Assembly: GCF_947495325.1 (NCBI RefSeq)
Contig: NZ_CANLYK010000001.1
Coordinates: forward strand, 1,302,001 to 1,366,000
Length of the DNA stretch: 64,000 bases
Direction: 5' to 3'
DNA from: an uncultured Allomuricauda sp.
GTDB lineage: Bacteria; Bacteroidota; Bacteroidia; Flavobacteriales; Flavobacteriaceae
Made by a program: the position numbers and the translations under genes
In this document: piece by piece, positions 16,911 to 25,805 of the stretch
Layout of the letters: each line of letters starts with the position of its first letter
How positions within the stretch are numbered: position 1 is the first letter of the stretch
The notes under the pieces: generated by a model
The model's input: only the letters and a program-made list of their open reading frames with translations
Told to the model about the DNA's origin: nothing
Database searches by the model: none

Positions 16911-19383
16911 TGTATTGACCTATTCAAAAGCCCTAATTGCGATATTTTTAATGCTTCCGTGCTTTCTGGCGCAAGGTCAGACAGCAACTATTGCCGGAAC
17001 GATACTTGATGAAAACAATGTCCCGATACCAAATGTAAACATTACTTCCAAAGATCAAGGGACTGCCTCCAATGCTACCGGATATTATATACTCCAACTA
17101 ACCTCAGATACCAAAAACACCATAACTTTCTCACATTTGGGCCACAAGAAAGTTATACTGGAAAATTTGATTTTAAGCACAAATGAAACCTTTGAGTTTA
17201 ATCCAGTGATGAAAATAGATGCTATTCAGGTGGCTGGGGTAGATGTGTCTCCCACAGGTAAAAAAAATGTGGCGGGAATTACCACTGTTGCCCCTGAAAT
17301 TATTCGCAAAATACCAAGCGCTAATGCCGGCGTTGAAAATATATTGAAACTATTGCCTGGAGTATCCTTTAACAATGAGCTAAGTACACAATACAATGTT
17401 AGAGGGGGTAATTTTGATGAGAACTTGGTATACGTTAATGGAATCGAAGTATACCGTCCGTTTTTGGTACGCTCTGCACAGCAAGAGGGACTTAGTTTTG
17501 TAAACAGTCATATGATAACAGGTCTGGAATTTTCTTCGGGTGGATTTCAAGCTAAATATGGAGATAAGCTCTCTTCCGTTTTGGACATTACCTATAAAAA
17601 TCCAACAGATTTTGGATTACGGCTGGAAGGAAGTCTTTTGGGAGCTGCCATTACATTGGAAACCGTATCAAAGAACAAGAAGTTTTCAAGTATCACGGGA
17701 GTGCGTTACAGAAACAATAGTCTGCTTGTAAATAGTCAACAAACGCAAACCAATCTTACTCCCAAATTTCTTGACTTTCAAAGCTATCTTACCTATCGGT
17801 TTTCCAAAAAATTTCATTTAAATTTTTTAGGAACCTATTCCATAAACGATTATGAAAACGAACCATTAACAAGACAAACTAATTTTGGGACTTTAAATGA
17901 CCCAAGAGCTTTGCTTGTTTTTTATCAAGGGAGAGAGAACAGTAAATATGAAAACATTCTTGGGGCGTTGAAAGCCGATTATGTTATAGATGATACTGTT
18001 AAATTGGACATAACATCTTCACTTTACCATACACAGGAGGAGGAATTCTCAGATATTATTGCTTCTTACGAATTAGGCGAGGTAGAAACCAATCTTGACA
18101 GTGACAATTTAGGTGAGGTTACTACATCTCGAGGAGTTGGTTCCCAGTTTAACCGAGCAAGAAATCAGTTGGATGCACTTATTTTTAATTTTTCACATCG
18201 CGGCAAATACAATAAGGAAGGTAAATCTTTGGAATGGGGCCTGAAATTTTCCCATGAAGATATTCGTGATCAACTTAGAGAATCGGAATTTATTGATTCA
18301 GCAGGTTTCTTGATTCGCCCAGCAGAGCCTCCCGTAGTAAATAATCAACCCGAAGAACCCTTTACTGGGGACATCGTGGCTTTTGAAAGTGTGCAGGCCA
18401 TAAATTTTGTAAAGACAAACAGATTCTCTGGGTTTGTTCAATATGGGCATCATACCAAACTGAAAAACCATGACATTTATTTTAATTTGGGTGTACGAGC
18501 ACAACATTGGATTTTAAGCGGTGAAGGTTTTGATAAGAACGCACAGACATTGCTTAGTCCAAGAGCACAATTTTCCATTAAACCAGACTGGGAAAAGGAC
18601 ATTTTCTTCCGATTTGCCCTGGGAAGTTACCAACAACCACCTTTTTACAGAGAACTGCGTGATCTTACCGGGAACATCAATCCAAACGTTGAAGCCCAAA
18701 AATCCATTCATTATGTTTTGGGAAGTGAATTCAGTTTTAATCTTTGGGATAGGCCCTTTACCTTAATCAGTGAAGCGTATTATAAAGATTTAAGCAATGT
18801 AAATCCATATACAATTGAAGATGTTAGGGTCAGATATGCTGCTCTAAACAACGCGAAGGCCTATGCCTACGGATTCGATTTTAGGCTTATAGGCACTTTT
18901 GTTCCTGGCGCGGAATCATGGGTAAGTGTTGGTTATCTTCAAACCAAGGAAAATATTGATGAGAGAGGATATATTTCCCGACCCACTGATCAGCGGTTTA
19001 AGCTCGGTGTCTTATTTCAAGATTATGTTCCCACCATACCAAATTTAAAACTTTACCTTAACCTGGTTTACAACACTGGAGTTCCAGGAGGTTCGCCCAA
19101 TAATGCAGATCCTTATAATTTTCAGAATAGATTAAGAGATTATAGAAGGACGGATATGGGAATTTCCTATATTTTTGCGGACAATAGAAATCAATATCCT
19201 AAAGGACATTGGTTACACCGATTTAAAGAGTTGAGTGCAGGTTTTGAGATTTTTAATATGTTCAACAACCAAAATTCCATTACCAATACATGGGTTCGGG
19301 ACGTTGATACACAAGCACAATTTGCCGTACCCAATTTTTTGACAAGCCGTATTCTCAACATAAGATTTGGAATGCGATTTTAA
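16864..19383 (+). CDS. TonB-dependent outer-membrane receptor with carboxypeptidase-like regulatory domain
   Basis: 839 residues. After a signal sequence ending LPCFLAQGQ comes a carboxypeptidase-regulatory-like beta-sandwich (ATIAGTILDENNVPIPNVNI..., about 39-120), then a plug (PEIIRKIPSANAGVENILKL, NVRGGNFDENLVYVNG) and a beta-barrel ending in an aromatic residue (FGMRF). It imports an unidentified ligand with TonB energy; no SusD partner is adjacent, so a SusC role is unlikely. The start is uncertain: the ATG at 16864 gives a long lead, while a TTG at 16915, just after the upstream stop, would give a compact signal peptide. Partnership with an M23 peptidase and a small secreted protein is notable. 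Confidence 0.87.
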   Translation: MLAIPMFSSALFSKNSVLTYSKALIAIFLMLPCFLAQGQTATIAGTILDENNVPIPNVNITSKDQGTASNATGYYILQLTSDTKNTITFSHLGHKKVILENLILSTNETFEFNPVMKIDAIQVAGVDVSPTGKKNVAGITTVAPEIIRKIPSANAGVENILKLLPGVSFNNELSTQYNVRGGNFDENLVYVNGIEVYRPFLVRSAQQEGLSFVNSHMITGLEFSSGGFQAKYGDKLSSVLDITYKNPTDFGLRLEGSLLGAAITLETVSKNKKFSSITGVRYRNNSLLVNSQQTQTNLTPKFLDFQSYLTYRFSKKFHLNFLGTYSINDYENEPLTRQTNFGTLNDPRALLVFYQGRENSKYENILGALKADYVIDDTVKLDITSSLYHTQEEEFSDIIASYELGEVETNLDSDNLGEVTTSRGVGSQFNRARNQLDALIFNFSHRGKYNKEGKSLEWGLKFSHEDIRDQLRESEFIDSAGFLIRPAEPPVVNNQPEEPFTGDIVAFESVQAINFVKTNRFSGFVQYGHHTKLKNHDIYFNLGVRAQHWILSGEGFDKNAQTLLSPRAQFSIKPDWEKDIFFRFALGSYQQPPFYRELRDLTGNINPNVEAQKSIHYVLGSEFSFNLWDRPFTLISEAYYKDLSNVNPYTIEDVRVRYAALNNAKAYAYGFDFRLIGTFVPGAESWVSVGYLQTKENIDERGYISRPTDQRFKLGVLFQDYVPTIPNLKLYLNLVYNTGVPGGSPNNADPYNFQNRLRDYRRTDMGISYIFADNRNQYPKGHWLHRFKELSAGFEIFNMFNNQNSITNTWVRDVDTQAQFAVPNFLTSRILNIRFGMRF

Positions 19384-19392
19384 TTTATGTAG

Positions 19393-20046
19393 ATGAAAAA
19401 AATCCTGGCTTTTATTGCATTTTTAGCTGTTACATTGGTTACCGCCCAAAAAAACATCTATGAAAATAGACGGTTTGATGAGCTTACCGAAGACCATCAA
19501 CTATTGGCCATTGTACCTTTTATTGCAAATTTGGATCTAAAAAGGGATGTAAATCAGGAAGAATTAAAAGGTTTGGCAAAAAAAGAAGGCTATGCCGTAC
19601 AAAATGCCCTTGAAACTTATTTTTCAAAACGTAAAAAACGTAAAAAATTCAACGTAGAGTTTCAAAACATTAAAAATACAAACGCCATCCTTGCCCAAAA
19701 CAATATCACCTATAACAATCTGGACATATACACCATAAAACAACTTTGTAAAATTTTAAAGGTTGATGGTATAATCAGTGGAAACCTTAGTTTAAACATT
19801 TTGCTTTCAAAAGGAGTCCCCACGGATTTTAACCTCTTGGACTATTTTAGTGGAGATGCCAATTATGGAAGGATCGGGGTAAAGGTCAGTGACGGAAATA
19901 CTGGAAAACTTCTTTGGAAATATGAAAAAGCCATCACCAAAAAAACGGGAAAAAATACAACAGAGCTCATTGACAGGATGATGAAATTGGCTTCCCGTAA
20001 ATTTCCATACGACAAGGAAAAGAAACAACGGAAAAATAAAAACTAG
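19393..20046 (+). CDS. Secreted protein of unknown function, receptor-linked
   Basis: 217 residues with a clear signal peptide (MKKILAFIAFLAVTLVTAQ). The body alternates strands and helices ('LLAIVPFIANLDLKRDV', 'LCKILKVDGIISGNLSLNILLS', 'VSDGNTGKLLWKYEKAI') in a way reminiscent of CsgG/GNA1162-like periplasmic folds, but I cannot assign it. The C-terminus is strongly basic (KEKKQRKNKN). It starts 9 bases after the TonB receptor, so it belongs to that operon. Its end overlaps the convergent cysteine desulfurase by 4 bases. Confidence 0.65.
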   Translation: MKKILAFIAFLAVTLVTAQKNIYENRRFDELTEDHQLLAIVPFIANLDLKRDVNQEELKGLAKKEGYAVQNALETYFSKRKKRKKFNVEFQNIKNTNAILAQNNITYNNLDIYTIKQLCKILKVDGIISGNLSLNILLSKGVPTDFNLLDYFSGDANYGRIGVKVSDGNTGKLLWKYEKAITKKTGKNTTELIDRMMKLASRKFPYDKEKKQRKNKN

Positions 20047-21191
20047 CTTTCGGCAAACTCCTTAAGTACCGCAATGGTATAGTCCAACTCCTCTTTAGTA
20101 TTGTATTTGGAAAATGAAAAGCGCAAAGAAGGCTTTTCCAACTCCTTTTCGGGCAAAATCTGCGTAAGTACATGTGAGCCCAAGTTGCTGCCAGATTGGC
20201 ATGCGCTGCCTTTGGAACAGGCTATTCCCTTCATATCCAAATGAAAAAGTAACATTAACCCTTTTTGCTTATCAAATGGTAAACGAACATTGACCAATGT
20301 GTAGGTGCTTTTATCCATATCCCCAGAAAAACCATTAAAAACGGCATCCGGGATTTCTTGCCGTACTTTTTCCAAAAAATAGCGTTTCAATTCCTTAACA
20401 AATTCGGTTTCGTTCTCCAAACCTTCATAAGCTTTCACAAAAGCTTCTTCCAATCCAACTATATTATGAAAAGGCTCTGTCCCCGCTCTAAACCCTCGTT
20501 CTTGGGCACCACCAAAAATCATGGGTTTCAAGCCTGAGTTTTTTCGAATAAATGCAAATCCTATACCTTTAGGACCATGGAATTTATGTGCAGCGGCAGT
20601 GAAAAAATCAATGTCTATTTTTTGAACATCCCAAGGATAATGACCTACTGATTGTACCGTATCTGAATGAAAAAGTGCACCATTCTCTCTGCATAATTCA
20701 CCAATCTGGCCAATATCTATAATATTTCCTATTTCATTGTTCACGTGCATCAAGCTGACCAATTTCTTGGAATCATCCTCTTTCAAAAGTGTTTTTAGAT
20801 GATTCAGGTCTGGATTACCGTTTTCATCCAAATCCACAAATTCAAGTGAAACGCCGTACTCCTTTTCCAATTCCTCTGCAGTATGCAATACTGCATGGTG
20901 TTCAATCCTTGAAGTAATGATTGTCTTAACAGCTAAATCTCGAACTGCACATCGTAAAATCATATTATCAGCCTCTGTACCTCCAGAAGTAAAAATAATT
21001 TCAGATGGTTGCGCATTTAATGTTTTGGCAATGTTCTTCCTGGCCTTCTCAACAGCTGTCTTGGCCGATCTTCCGTAACTATGGGTTGATGATGGGTTGC
21101 CGTAAAATTGACCCAAAGCTTCCTGCATTTTGGCTATAACCTCATCTCTTACCTGAGTAGTTGCCGCATTATCCAAATATACTTTTTGCAT
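20043..21191 (-). CDS. Cysteine desulfurase family protein (NifS/IscS-like, class V aminotransferase)
   Basis: 382 residues. It removes sulfur from cysteine through a PLP cofactor to supply Fe-S or thio-modification pathways. Visible are YLDNAATT at the N-terminus, SGGTEADN (69-76), the PLP lysine Lys203 in AAHKFHGPKG, and the persulfide cysteine Cys331 in GSACQSGS; Cys325 lies six residues earlier. The mobile loop after Cys331 is of IscS/NifS (class I) length. It is a single gene with no isc or suf neighbours, so it may serve tRNA thiolation or general use rather than a dedicated Fe-S operon. Confidence 0.9.
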   Translation of the reverse strand: MQKVYLDNAATTQVRDEVIAKMQEALGQFYGNPSSTHSYGRSAKTAVEKARKNIAKTLNAQPSEIIFTSGGTEADNMILRCAVRDLAVKTIITSRIEHHAVLHTAEELEKEYGVSLEFVDLDENGNPDLNHLKTLLKEDDSKKLVSLMHVNNEIGNIIDIGQIGELCRENGALFHSDTVQSVGHYPWDVQKIDIDFFTAAAHKFHGPKGIGFAFIRKNSGLKPMIFGGAQERGFRAGTEPFHNIVGLEEAFVKAYEGLENETEFVKELKRYFLEKVRQEIPDAVFNGFSGDMDKSTYTLVNVRLPFDKQKGLMLLFHLDMKGIACSKGSACQSGSNLGSHVLTQILPEKELEKPSLRFSFSKYNTKEELDYTIAVLKEFAES

Positions 21192-21216
21192 GATTTAGCT
21201 ATCATTTTAGGAAGGT

Positions 21217-21224
21217 CAAAAATA
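21217..21224 (-). promoter_or_regulatory. Candidate -7 element TATTTTTG upstream of the cysteine desulfurase gene
   Basis: On the minus strand TATTTTTG matches TAnnTTTG and lies about 25 bases before the ATG at 21191. No TTG -33 is seen at the proper distance. Confidence 0.35.
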
Positions 21225-21289
21225 GTTGAAATAAAGTTAATTTCTTTTAAAGTATTTCTAAGTGTTAGGCTAATGAACAGGAATTCCTT

Positions 21290-21297
21290 TAAATTTG
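21290..21297 (+). promoter_or_regulatory. Candidate -7 element TAAATTTG abutting a lipoprotein start codon
   Basis: TAAATTTG matches TAnnTTTG and ends only 4 bases before the ATG at 21302. If it is used, transcription would begin at or within a few bases of the start codon and give a leaderless or nearly leaderless message. Confidence 0.4.
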
Positions 21298-21301
21298 ACA
21301 C

Positions 21302-21820
21302 ATGAGAAATTTTTTCTTTTCAGCATTAGTTTTGTTAACGTTTTTTTCCTGTGGAGATGGTGATTTGCAGATTGAAACTATTGATTTTGATAGTATTTCA
21401 ATTCAGTATTGTGATGATCCTGTTGCAAGTTCAAACAACATCTTGTTTAAAATCAATGGAGACGAAGCTTTGATATTGAATTTACAAAGCGGTGCTTTGA
21501 ACAATGGTGTAGTAGGGGAAACAATAACCACTGAAAGTGCGGTATCTAGTCAATCCACAATAACGTACCGTATTTTTTCAGACGATGTAAGTTCCGATTA
21601 TTTCTGCGATGATGTTCCATTGGCCACTCCTACGGTAATCGATGAAATTGAAGCAGAAGATGGAACGGTATTTATTGAAACCACATCGGATACTGACGCC
21701 ACCAACTATGTCCATACCATTACCCTAAGCGGTATTTCATTTGTAACCACTTCCGGTGAACGTATTACCAATTTGACGATTGATGAGTTTGGGGAGGTAA
21801 CAACTTCCATTCCCGACTAG
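21302..21820 (+). CDS. Lipoprotein of unknown function
   Basis: 172 residues. A type II signal peptide has its lipobox at FFSC with Cys17, followed by GDGDLQ. The acidic residues after the cysteine resemble the lipoprotein surface-export signal described in Bacteroidota, so a surface-exposed location is possible. The mature part is acidic, rich in Thr, Ser and Ile, with two Cys (in QYCDD and YFCDD) that could pair. I recognise no domain. It is a single gene converging on the Smr gene (4-base overlap of ends). Confidence 0.7.
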   Translation: MRNFFFSALVLLTFFSCGDGDLQIETIDFDSISIQYCDDPVASSNNILFKINGDEALILNLQSGALNNGVVGETITTESAVSSQSTITYRIFSDDVSSDYFCDDVPLATPTVIDEIEAEDGTVFIETTSDTDATNYVHTITLSGISFVTTSGERITNLTIDEFGEVTTSIPD

Positions 21821-22359
21821 ACATTCTGAAAAATATAAACCTCGGTAGCCCCAAGTCCATATTTTTGATAATCCGCATCATAAAATTTTAGATTATCATA
21901 TTTTCCAAAAAGGTAATACAGCTCTTCTTTTAGGATACCTTCACCCACCCCATGAATGAAAACTACTTTTTGAATACGTTTCCTTATGGCAAAATCAAGT
22001 TGCCTTTTTGCCGTTTCCAATTGTAGGTTGAGCATATCAAAATTTCCAAGCCCTTTGGTTGACTTTACTAGTTGGCTGATATGCAAATCCACTTCCATCT
22101 TGGGAGCATTTCTTTCTTTAGGTTTTAAGGCTGATACAACGCTCTTTTTAGGAAGTTCCTTCTCTTTTTTAACTTTTGCAATTTCAAAATTTGAAACATT
22201 GAAGTCACCTTTTATTTTGACCAACTCTTTCGAACCATACTGCATTGGAAATCCATCAATAGTCTCTAAAGTAATCATATCTCCATCCACAGACAGCACT
22301 TGCCCAGCTATGGCTTCGTCCAATACCTCTACCCTATCACCTATCTTAAAGTCAGCCAT
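21817..22359 (-). CDS. Smr-domain (DUF2027-type) protein
   Basis: 180 residues. The N-terminal 60 residues form a small beta-barrel of the DUF2027 kind (KIGDRVEVLDEAIAGQVLSVDGD). The C-terminal Smr domain (about 95-180) has the conserved VDLH (MEVDLHISQL) and HGVGEGILKEEL. Smr domains bind or nick DNA or RNA; this stand-alone type lacks the MutS ATPase. Some Smr proteins act on stalled ribosomes and others on branched DNA, so the role here is open. It diverges from the DUF2752 gene with only about 26 bases between start codons. Confidence 0.83.
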   Translation of the reverse strand: MADFKIGDRVEVLDEAIAGQVLSVDGDMITLETIDGFPMQYGSKELVKIKGDFNVSNFEIAKVKKEKELPKKSVVSALKPKERNAPKMEVDLHISQLVKSTKGLGNFDMLNLQLETAKRQLDFAIRKRIQKVVFIHGVGEGILKEELYYLFGKYDNLKFYDADYQKYGLGATEVYIFQNV

Positions 22360-22385
22360 GCTGTGGTTTTCTTGTTAAAAATATT

Positions 22386-22763
22386 TTGAGAAGTTTAACA
22401 TTAAGTGCAAAAATAATAGTATTTTTCTTCCCGTTAATTGCAATCATGCTTCAACAACCAATCCTAATTTTGCTCAATGCAAAAAACTATATGCTACCCT
22501 GCTTAAATAAGAGGTTGTTTGGTATTGATTGTCCTGGTTGTGGTTTGCAACGTTCGGTACATTTACTTTTTCACGGAGAATTTTCAGCTGCGTTTAAGAT
22601 GTATCCCGCTATTTATCCAATTCTTGCATTATTGCTCTTTCTGGTTTCCAATATTTTTATCAAGCTTAAGTATGGGTATCAGATAAAGTTATTTTTAATG
22701 TTGCTTACCGCAGGAACTATTATACTTAGCTATATTATAAAAATGAATAACCTATTTACTTAA
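22386..22763 (+). CDS. DUF2752 small membrane protein
   Basis: 125 residues from a TTG start (an ATG at 22446 would give a shorter form). The family signature CPGCGLQRSVHLLFHGEF is present, with MLPCLNKRLFGID just before it. Three hydrophobic segments flank it. The CPGCG cysteines could bind metal or heme, but no function is established. It heads a tight rightward trio with two CCC-motif membrane proteins (10- and 4-base gaps), a grouping typical of flavobacteria. Confidence 0.78.
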   Translation: MRSLTLSAKIIVFFFPLIAIMLQQPILILLNAKNYMLPCLNKRLFGIDCPGCGLQRSVHLLFHGEFSAAFKMYPAIYPILALLLFLVSNIFIKLKYGYQIKLFLMLLTAGTIILSYIIKMNNLFT

Positions 22764-22773
22764 AAACTTAATT

Positions 22774-23100
22774 ATGGAACAACAAAAACTCCCAAACTCA
22801 ACCTTGATTCTGGTTTTTGGAATTATTTCAATTGTCACCTGTTGCTGTTATGGAATACTCGGACTAATTTTTGGGATTATTGCCTTGGTTTTAGCAAATA
22901 AAGCAACGAAACTTTACATGGAAAACCCTGAAATGTATGAAGGGTATAAAAATGTGAAAACAGGAAAAATACTTGCTATTATTGGTGTTGTTTTAAATGT
23001 TCTTTTTCTTATTTACATTATTTGGGCCATATCTTTCTTTGGATGGGAATCCTTACAGGATCCAGAAAAATTGCAAGAAATTTTAGAACAATATCAATAA
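22774..23100 (+). CDS. CCC-motif small membrane protein (DUF4190-like), copy 1
   Basis: 108 residues with two main hydrophobic segments (about 10-40 and 65-90). Its CCC run lies in IVTCCCYGILGLIFGII, followed by a cytoplasmic loop YEGYKNVKTGKILAIIG that is repeated almost exactly in the next gene. The family has no assigned function. The three adjacent cysteines at the membrane face are candidates for lipidation or metal binding, but that is speculation. Confidence 0.8.
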   Translation: MEQQKLPNSTLILVFGIISIVTCCCYGILGLIFGIIALVLANKATKLYMENPEMYEGYKNVKTGKILAIIGVVLNVLFLIYIIWAISFFGWESLQDPEKLQEILEQYQ

Positions 23101-23104
23101 TAAT

Positions 23105-23419
23105 ATGAATCAACAACCCTTACCGGGAGCAAGCACAGTGCTGACAATGGGTATTATCTCCATTGTTGGCACTATATTTTGTTGTGGCCCATTTGGAATT
23201 ATTTTTAGCATCATAGCATTGGTTAAAGCTAAAACAGCTAACGAAGTATATATAAATAATCCTGGAGAGTATACAGATTATAGTAATGTGAAAACTGGAA
23301 AGATACTTGCCTACATAGGTTTGGCCCTATCCTTGGTTTATCTTTTACTGTTCATTCTTTATTTTGGATTTATTGTGGCCATGATTGCTGGAAGTGGAGA
23401 ATGGACTGGAGAATTTTAA
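23105..23419 (+). CDS. CCC-motif small membrane protein (DUF4190-like), copy 2
   Basis: 104 residues and paralogous to the previous gene: same layout, same NVKTGKILAYIGLAL loop, same spacing. The triple Cys has become FCCGPFG, so one cysteine is lost. It starts 4 bases after copy 1. The two probably arose by tandem duplication and may act as a heteromer. Its last 4 bases overlap the end of the convergent recQ. Confidence 0.78.
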   Translation: MNQQPLPGASTVLTMGIISIVGTIFCCGPFGIIFSIIALVKAKTANEVYINNPGEYTDYSNVKTGKILAYIGLALSLVYLLLFILYFGFIVAMIAGSGEWTGEF

Positions 23420-25617
23420 TTCGCCACCTCGCTTATAAACTTGAGTCTGTAGAGTCTTAAATCTTCATCTTCATAATCACCGTCAAACTCTTCTATAGCT
23501 GAAGCTATGGAATCTGTATCGGCTTCCAAAAAGTACTCATGGATTTCTTCTTGTTGGTCCTCATCCAAGATTTCATCTATCCAATATCCAATATTGAGCT
23601 TTGTCCCACTAAAAACAATCTGCTCCATTTCTTTGATAAGTGCAGGCAATTCCAATCCCTTTGCAGAGGCAATATCATCCAAAGGCAATTTTCGGTCAAC
23701 ATTTTGGATGATGTATAATTTTAAACCGGAATTTGCGCCGGTACTTTTCACAACGAGGTCATCCGGTCTAATAATATCGTTTTCTTCAACATAGTTGGCA
23801 ATAAGGTCTAAAAATGGTTTGCCGTATTTTTTGGCCTTTCCCTCTCCGACTCCATGGATATTTAAAAGTTCTTCATTAGTAACGGGGTACTTTAAGGCCA
23901 TATCATCCAAAGAAGGGTCCTGAAATACAACAAAGGGAGGAACTTCCATCTTTTTCGCCTCTCGTTTTCTTAAATCACGCAACAATTTCAACAAATTATT
24001 GTCGGCACCGCCGCCGCTGGACTTGGCCGCTGTAATTATGGCATCATTATTTTCTTCGCTATACACATGATCTTTGGTCATTAGAAACGAACTTGGTCGG
24101 TCCAAGAAGTCCTTGCCACAATCCGTTAAATGTAAAATACCATATTGCTCAATTTCTTTTTTAAGGAATCCAGCTACCAACACTTGTCTGATCAGTGCCA
24201 TCCAATAGGCCTCATCTCTTTCCGATCCTATTCCAAAGAAATCCTTTTCATCCGTTTTGTATGATGAAATCATGGCGTTTACCTTGCCTACCAAAATTTT
24301 TACGGTCTCCTTGGTCTTAAACTTTTCGTTGGTTCCCTTAACTACCCTAAGGAGTTTAAGTACCTCTTCTTTGGCCTCTTCCTTTTTCTTGGGGTTTCTG
24401 GCATTATCGTCCATATCGGCACCATCACCCTTTTCTCCATCAAATTCTTCCCCAAAATAATGAAGGATGAACTTTCTTCGAGACATAGAGGTTTCTGCAT
24501 AAGCAACAATTTCTTGCAACAGTGCATTTCCAATTTCTTGTTCTGCCACAGGTTTTCCAGACATGAACTTTTCCAGCTTCTCAACATCCTTGTAGGCATA
24601 GAATGCCAAACAATGTCCTTCTCCTCCATCCCTACCCGCTCGACCTGTCTCTTGGTAGTAGCTTTCTATACTTTTTGGAATATCGTGGTGAATAACAAAA
24701 CGCACATCAGGTTTGTCAATACCCATACCAAAGGCTATGGTCGCCACTACAACATCAACCTCCTCCATCAAAAACATATCTTGATATTTAGAGCGTGTCT
24801 TGGCATCAAAACCTGCATGATAGGGTACCGCACTTACTCCATTCACCTGAAGAACCTGCGCCAATTCCTCTACCCTTTTTCTGCTAAGGCAGTAGATAAT
24901 TCCAGACTTTCCCTGGTTCTGTTTTACAAAACGAATAATATCGGCATCCACATTTTGCGTCTTGGGGCGCACTTCGTAAAATAAATTTGGACGATTGAAT
25001 GAGGCTTTAAATACCTTGGCGTCCGTCATTCCCAAATTTTTGATAATATCTTCTTGAACCTTTGGTGTAGCGGTTGCCGTTAGACCAATAATTGGAATAT
25101 TATCACCTAAACGATTGATGATGCTTTTGAGGTTTCGATATTCCGGCCTAAAGTCATGTCCCCATTCCGAGATGCAATGCGCTTCATCAACAGCAACAAA
25201 GGAAAGGGGAACCCCTCTTAAAAATTCTACATTCTCCTCTTTTGTCAAGGACTCGGGGGCCACGTATAATAACTTGGTGATTCCATTGGTAATGTCTTCT
25301 TTAACCTGTTTTACGTCGGTTTTGGTTAAGGAAGAATTTAATACATGGGCAATGCCATGTTGTTCTGATACCCCTCTTATAGCATCCACTTGATTTTTCA
25401 TAAGGGCGATTAGAGGCGACACAACAATGGAAGTGCCCTCTTTCATGATAGCGGGAAGTTGATAACAAAGGGATTTTCCACCACCGGTTGGCATGATAAC
25501 AAAGGTGTCTTTATTTTCAAGTATGTTTTGTATTACGTTTTCTTGTAGTCCCTTGAATTGGGAAAAACCAAAGTACTTTTTAAGTGAGGAGTGCAAATCG
25601 GTATTCATAAGACCCAT
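23416..25617 (-). CDS. recQ: ATP-dependent DNA helicase RecQ
   Basis: 733 residues (an internal ATG at residue 4 is an equally good start). Motif I is MPTGGGKSLCYQLPA (42-56), motif II DEAHCISEWGHDFRPEY (144-160) and motif VI QETGRAGRDGG. A winged-helix region and an HRDC domain (about 560-620) follow, plus a C-terminal extension ending in an acidic segment. It unwinds DNA 3'-5' in recombination repair. The zinc-binding subdomain is altered: where other RecQs have AYC..., CRR and CDNC, this protein reads AYAETSMSRR (372-381) and DMDDNARNPK (401-410), so the zinc cysteines are missing. The rest is intact. Confidence 0.93.
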   Translation of the reverse strand: MGLMNTDLHSSLKKYFGFSQFKGLQENVIQNILENKDTFVIMPTGGGKSLCYQLPAIMKEGTSIVVSPLIALMKNQVDAIRGVSEQHGIAHVLNSSLTKTDVKQVKEDITNGITKLLYVAPESLTKEENVEFLRGVPLSFVAVDEAHCISEWGHDFRPEYRNLKSIINRLGDNIPIIGLTATATPKVQEDIIKNLGMTDAKVFKASFNRPNLFYEVRPKTQNVDADIIRFVKQNQGKSGIIYCLSRKRVEELAQVLQVNGVSAVPYHAGFDAKTRSKYQDMFLMEEVDVVVATIAFGMGIDKPDVRFVIHHDIPKSIESYYQETGRAGRDGGEGHCLAFYAYKDVEKLEKFMSGKPVAEQEIGNALLQEIVAYAETSMSRRKFILHYFGEEFDGEKGDGADMDDNARNPKKKEEAKEEVLKLLRVVKGTNEKFKTKETVKILVGKVNAMISSYKTDEKDFFGIGSERDEAYWMALIRQVLVAGFLKKEIEQYGILHLTDCGKDFLDRPSSFLMTKDHVYSEENNDAIITAAKSSGGGADNNLLKLLRDLRKREAKKMEVPPFVVFQDPSLDDMALKYPVTNEELLNIHGVGEGKAKKYGKPFLDLIANYVEENDIIRPDDLVVKSTGANSGLKLYIIQNVDRKLPLDDIASAKGLELPALIKEMEQIVFSGTKLNIGYWIDEILDEDQQEEIHEYFLEADTDSIASAIEEFDGDYEDEDLRLYRLKFISEVAN

Positions 25618-25648
25618 TTCCGTATTATCGATTTAAATCAAAACAGCA

Positions 25649-25656
25649 CAAATTTA
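25649..25656 (-). promoter_or_regulatory. Candidate -7 element TAAATTTG upstream of recQ
   Basis: On the minus strand TAAATTTG matches TAnnTTTG about 30-40 bases before the recQ start codon. No convincing TTG -33 element accompanies it. Confidence 0.4.
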
Positions 25657-25741
25657 CGGCTGTTTAAATCTATATTTCGTGTTCTGTTCAATGGATAATG
25701 TATTCTGTCATCCATTAATGGTTAGTAAAAGATAGTTTGTT

Positions 25742-25749
25742 TAGTTTTG
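25742..25749 (+). promoter_or_regulatory. Candidate -7 element TAGTTTTG upstream of kdsD
   Basis: TAGTTTTG matches TAnnTTTG and would give a leader of about 50 bases to the TTG start at 25806. It lies inside the longest open frame (which begins at 25737), an argument that the longer frame is not the true protein. Confidence 0.4.
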
Positions 25750-25805
25750 TAATCTTAAATATAAGATATTCTTTTAGAAAACAATTAGATAATCTGTTTA
25801 TTACT

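Noticed and set aside
24460..24984. 174-codon open frame on the plus strand inside recQ
   Set aside because: It lies wholly antisense to the helicase core, whose motifs are intact, and its sequence has no domain, signal or composition of a real protein.
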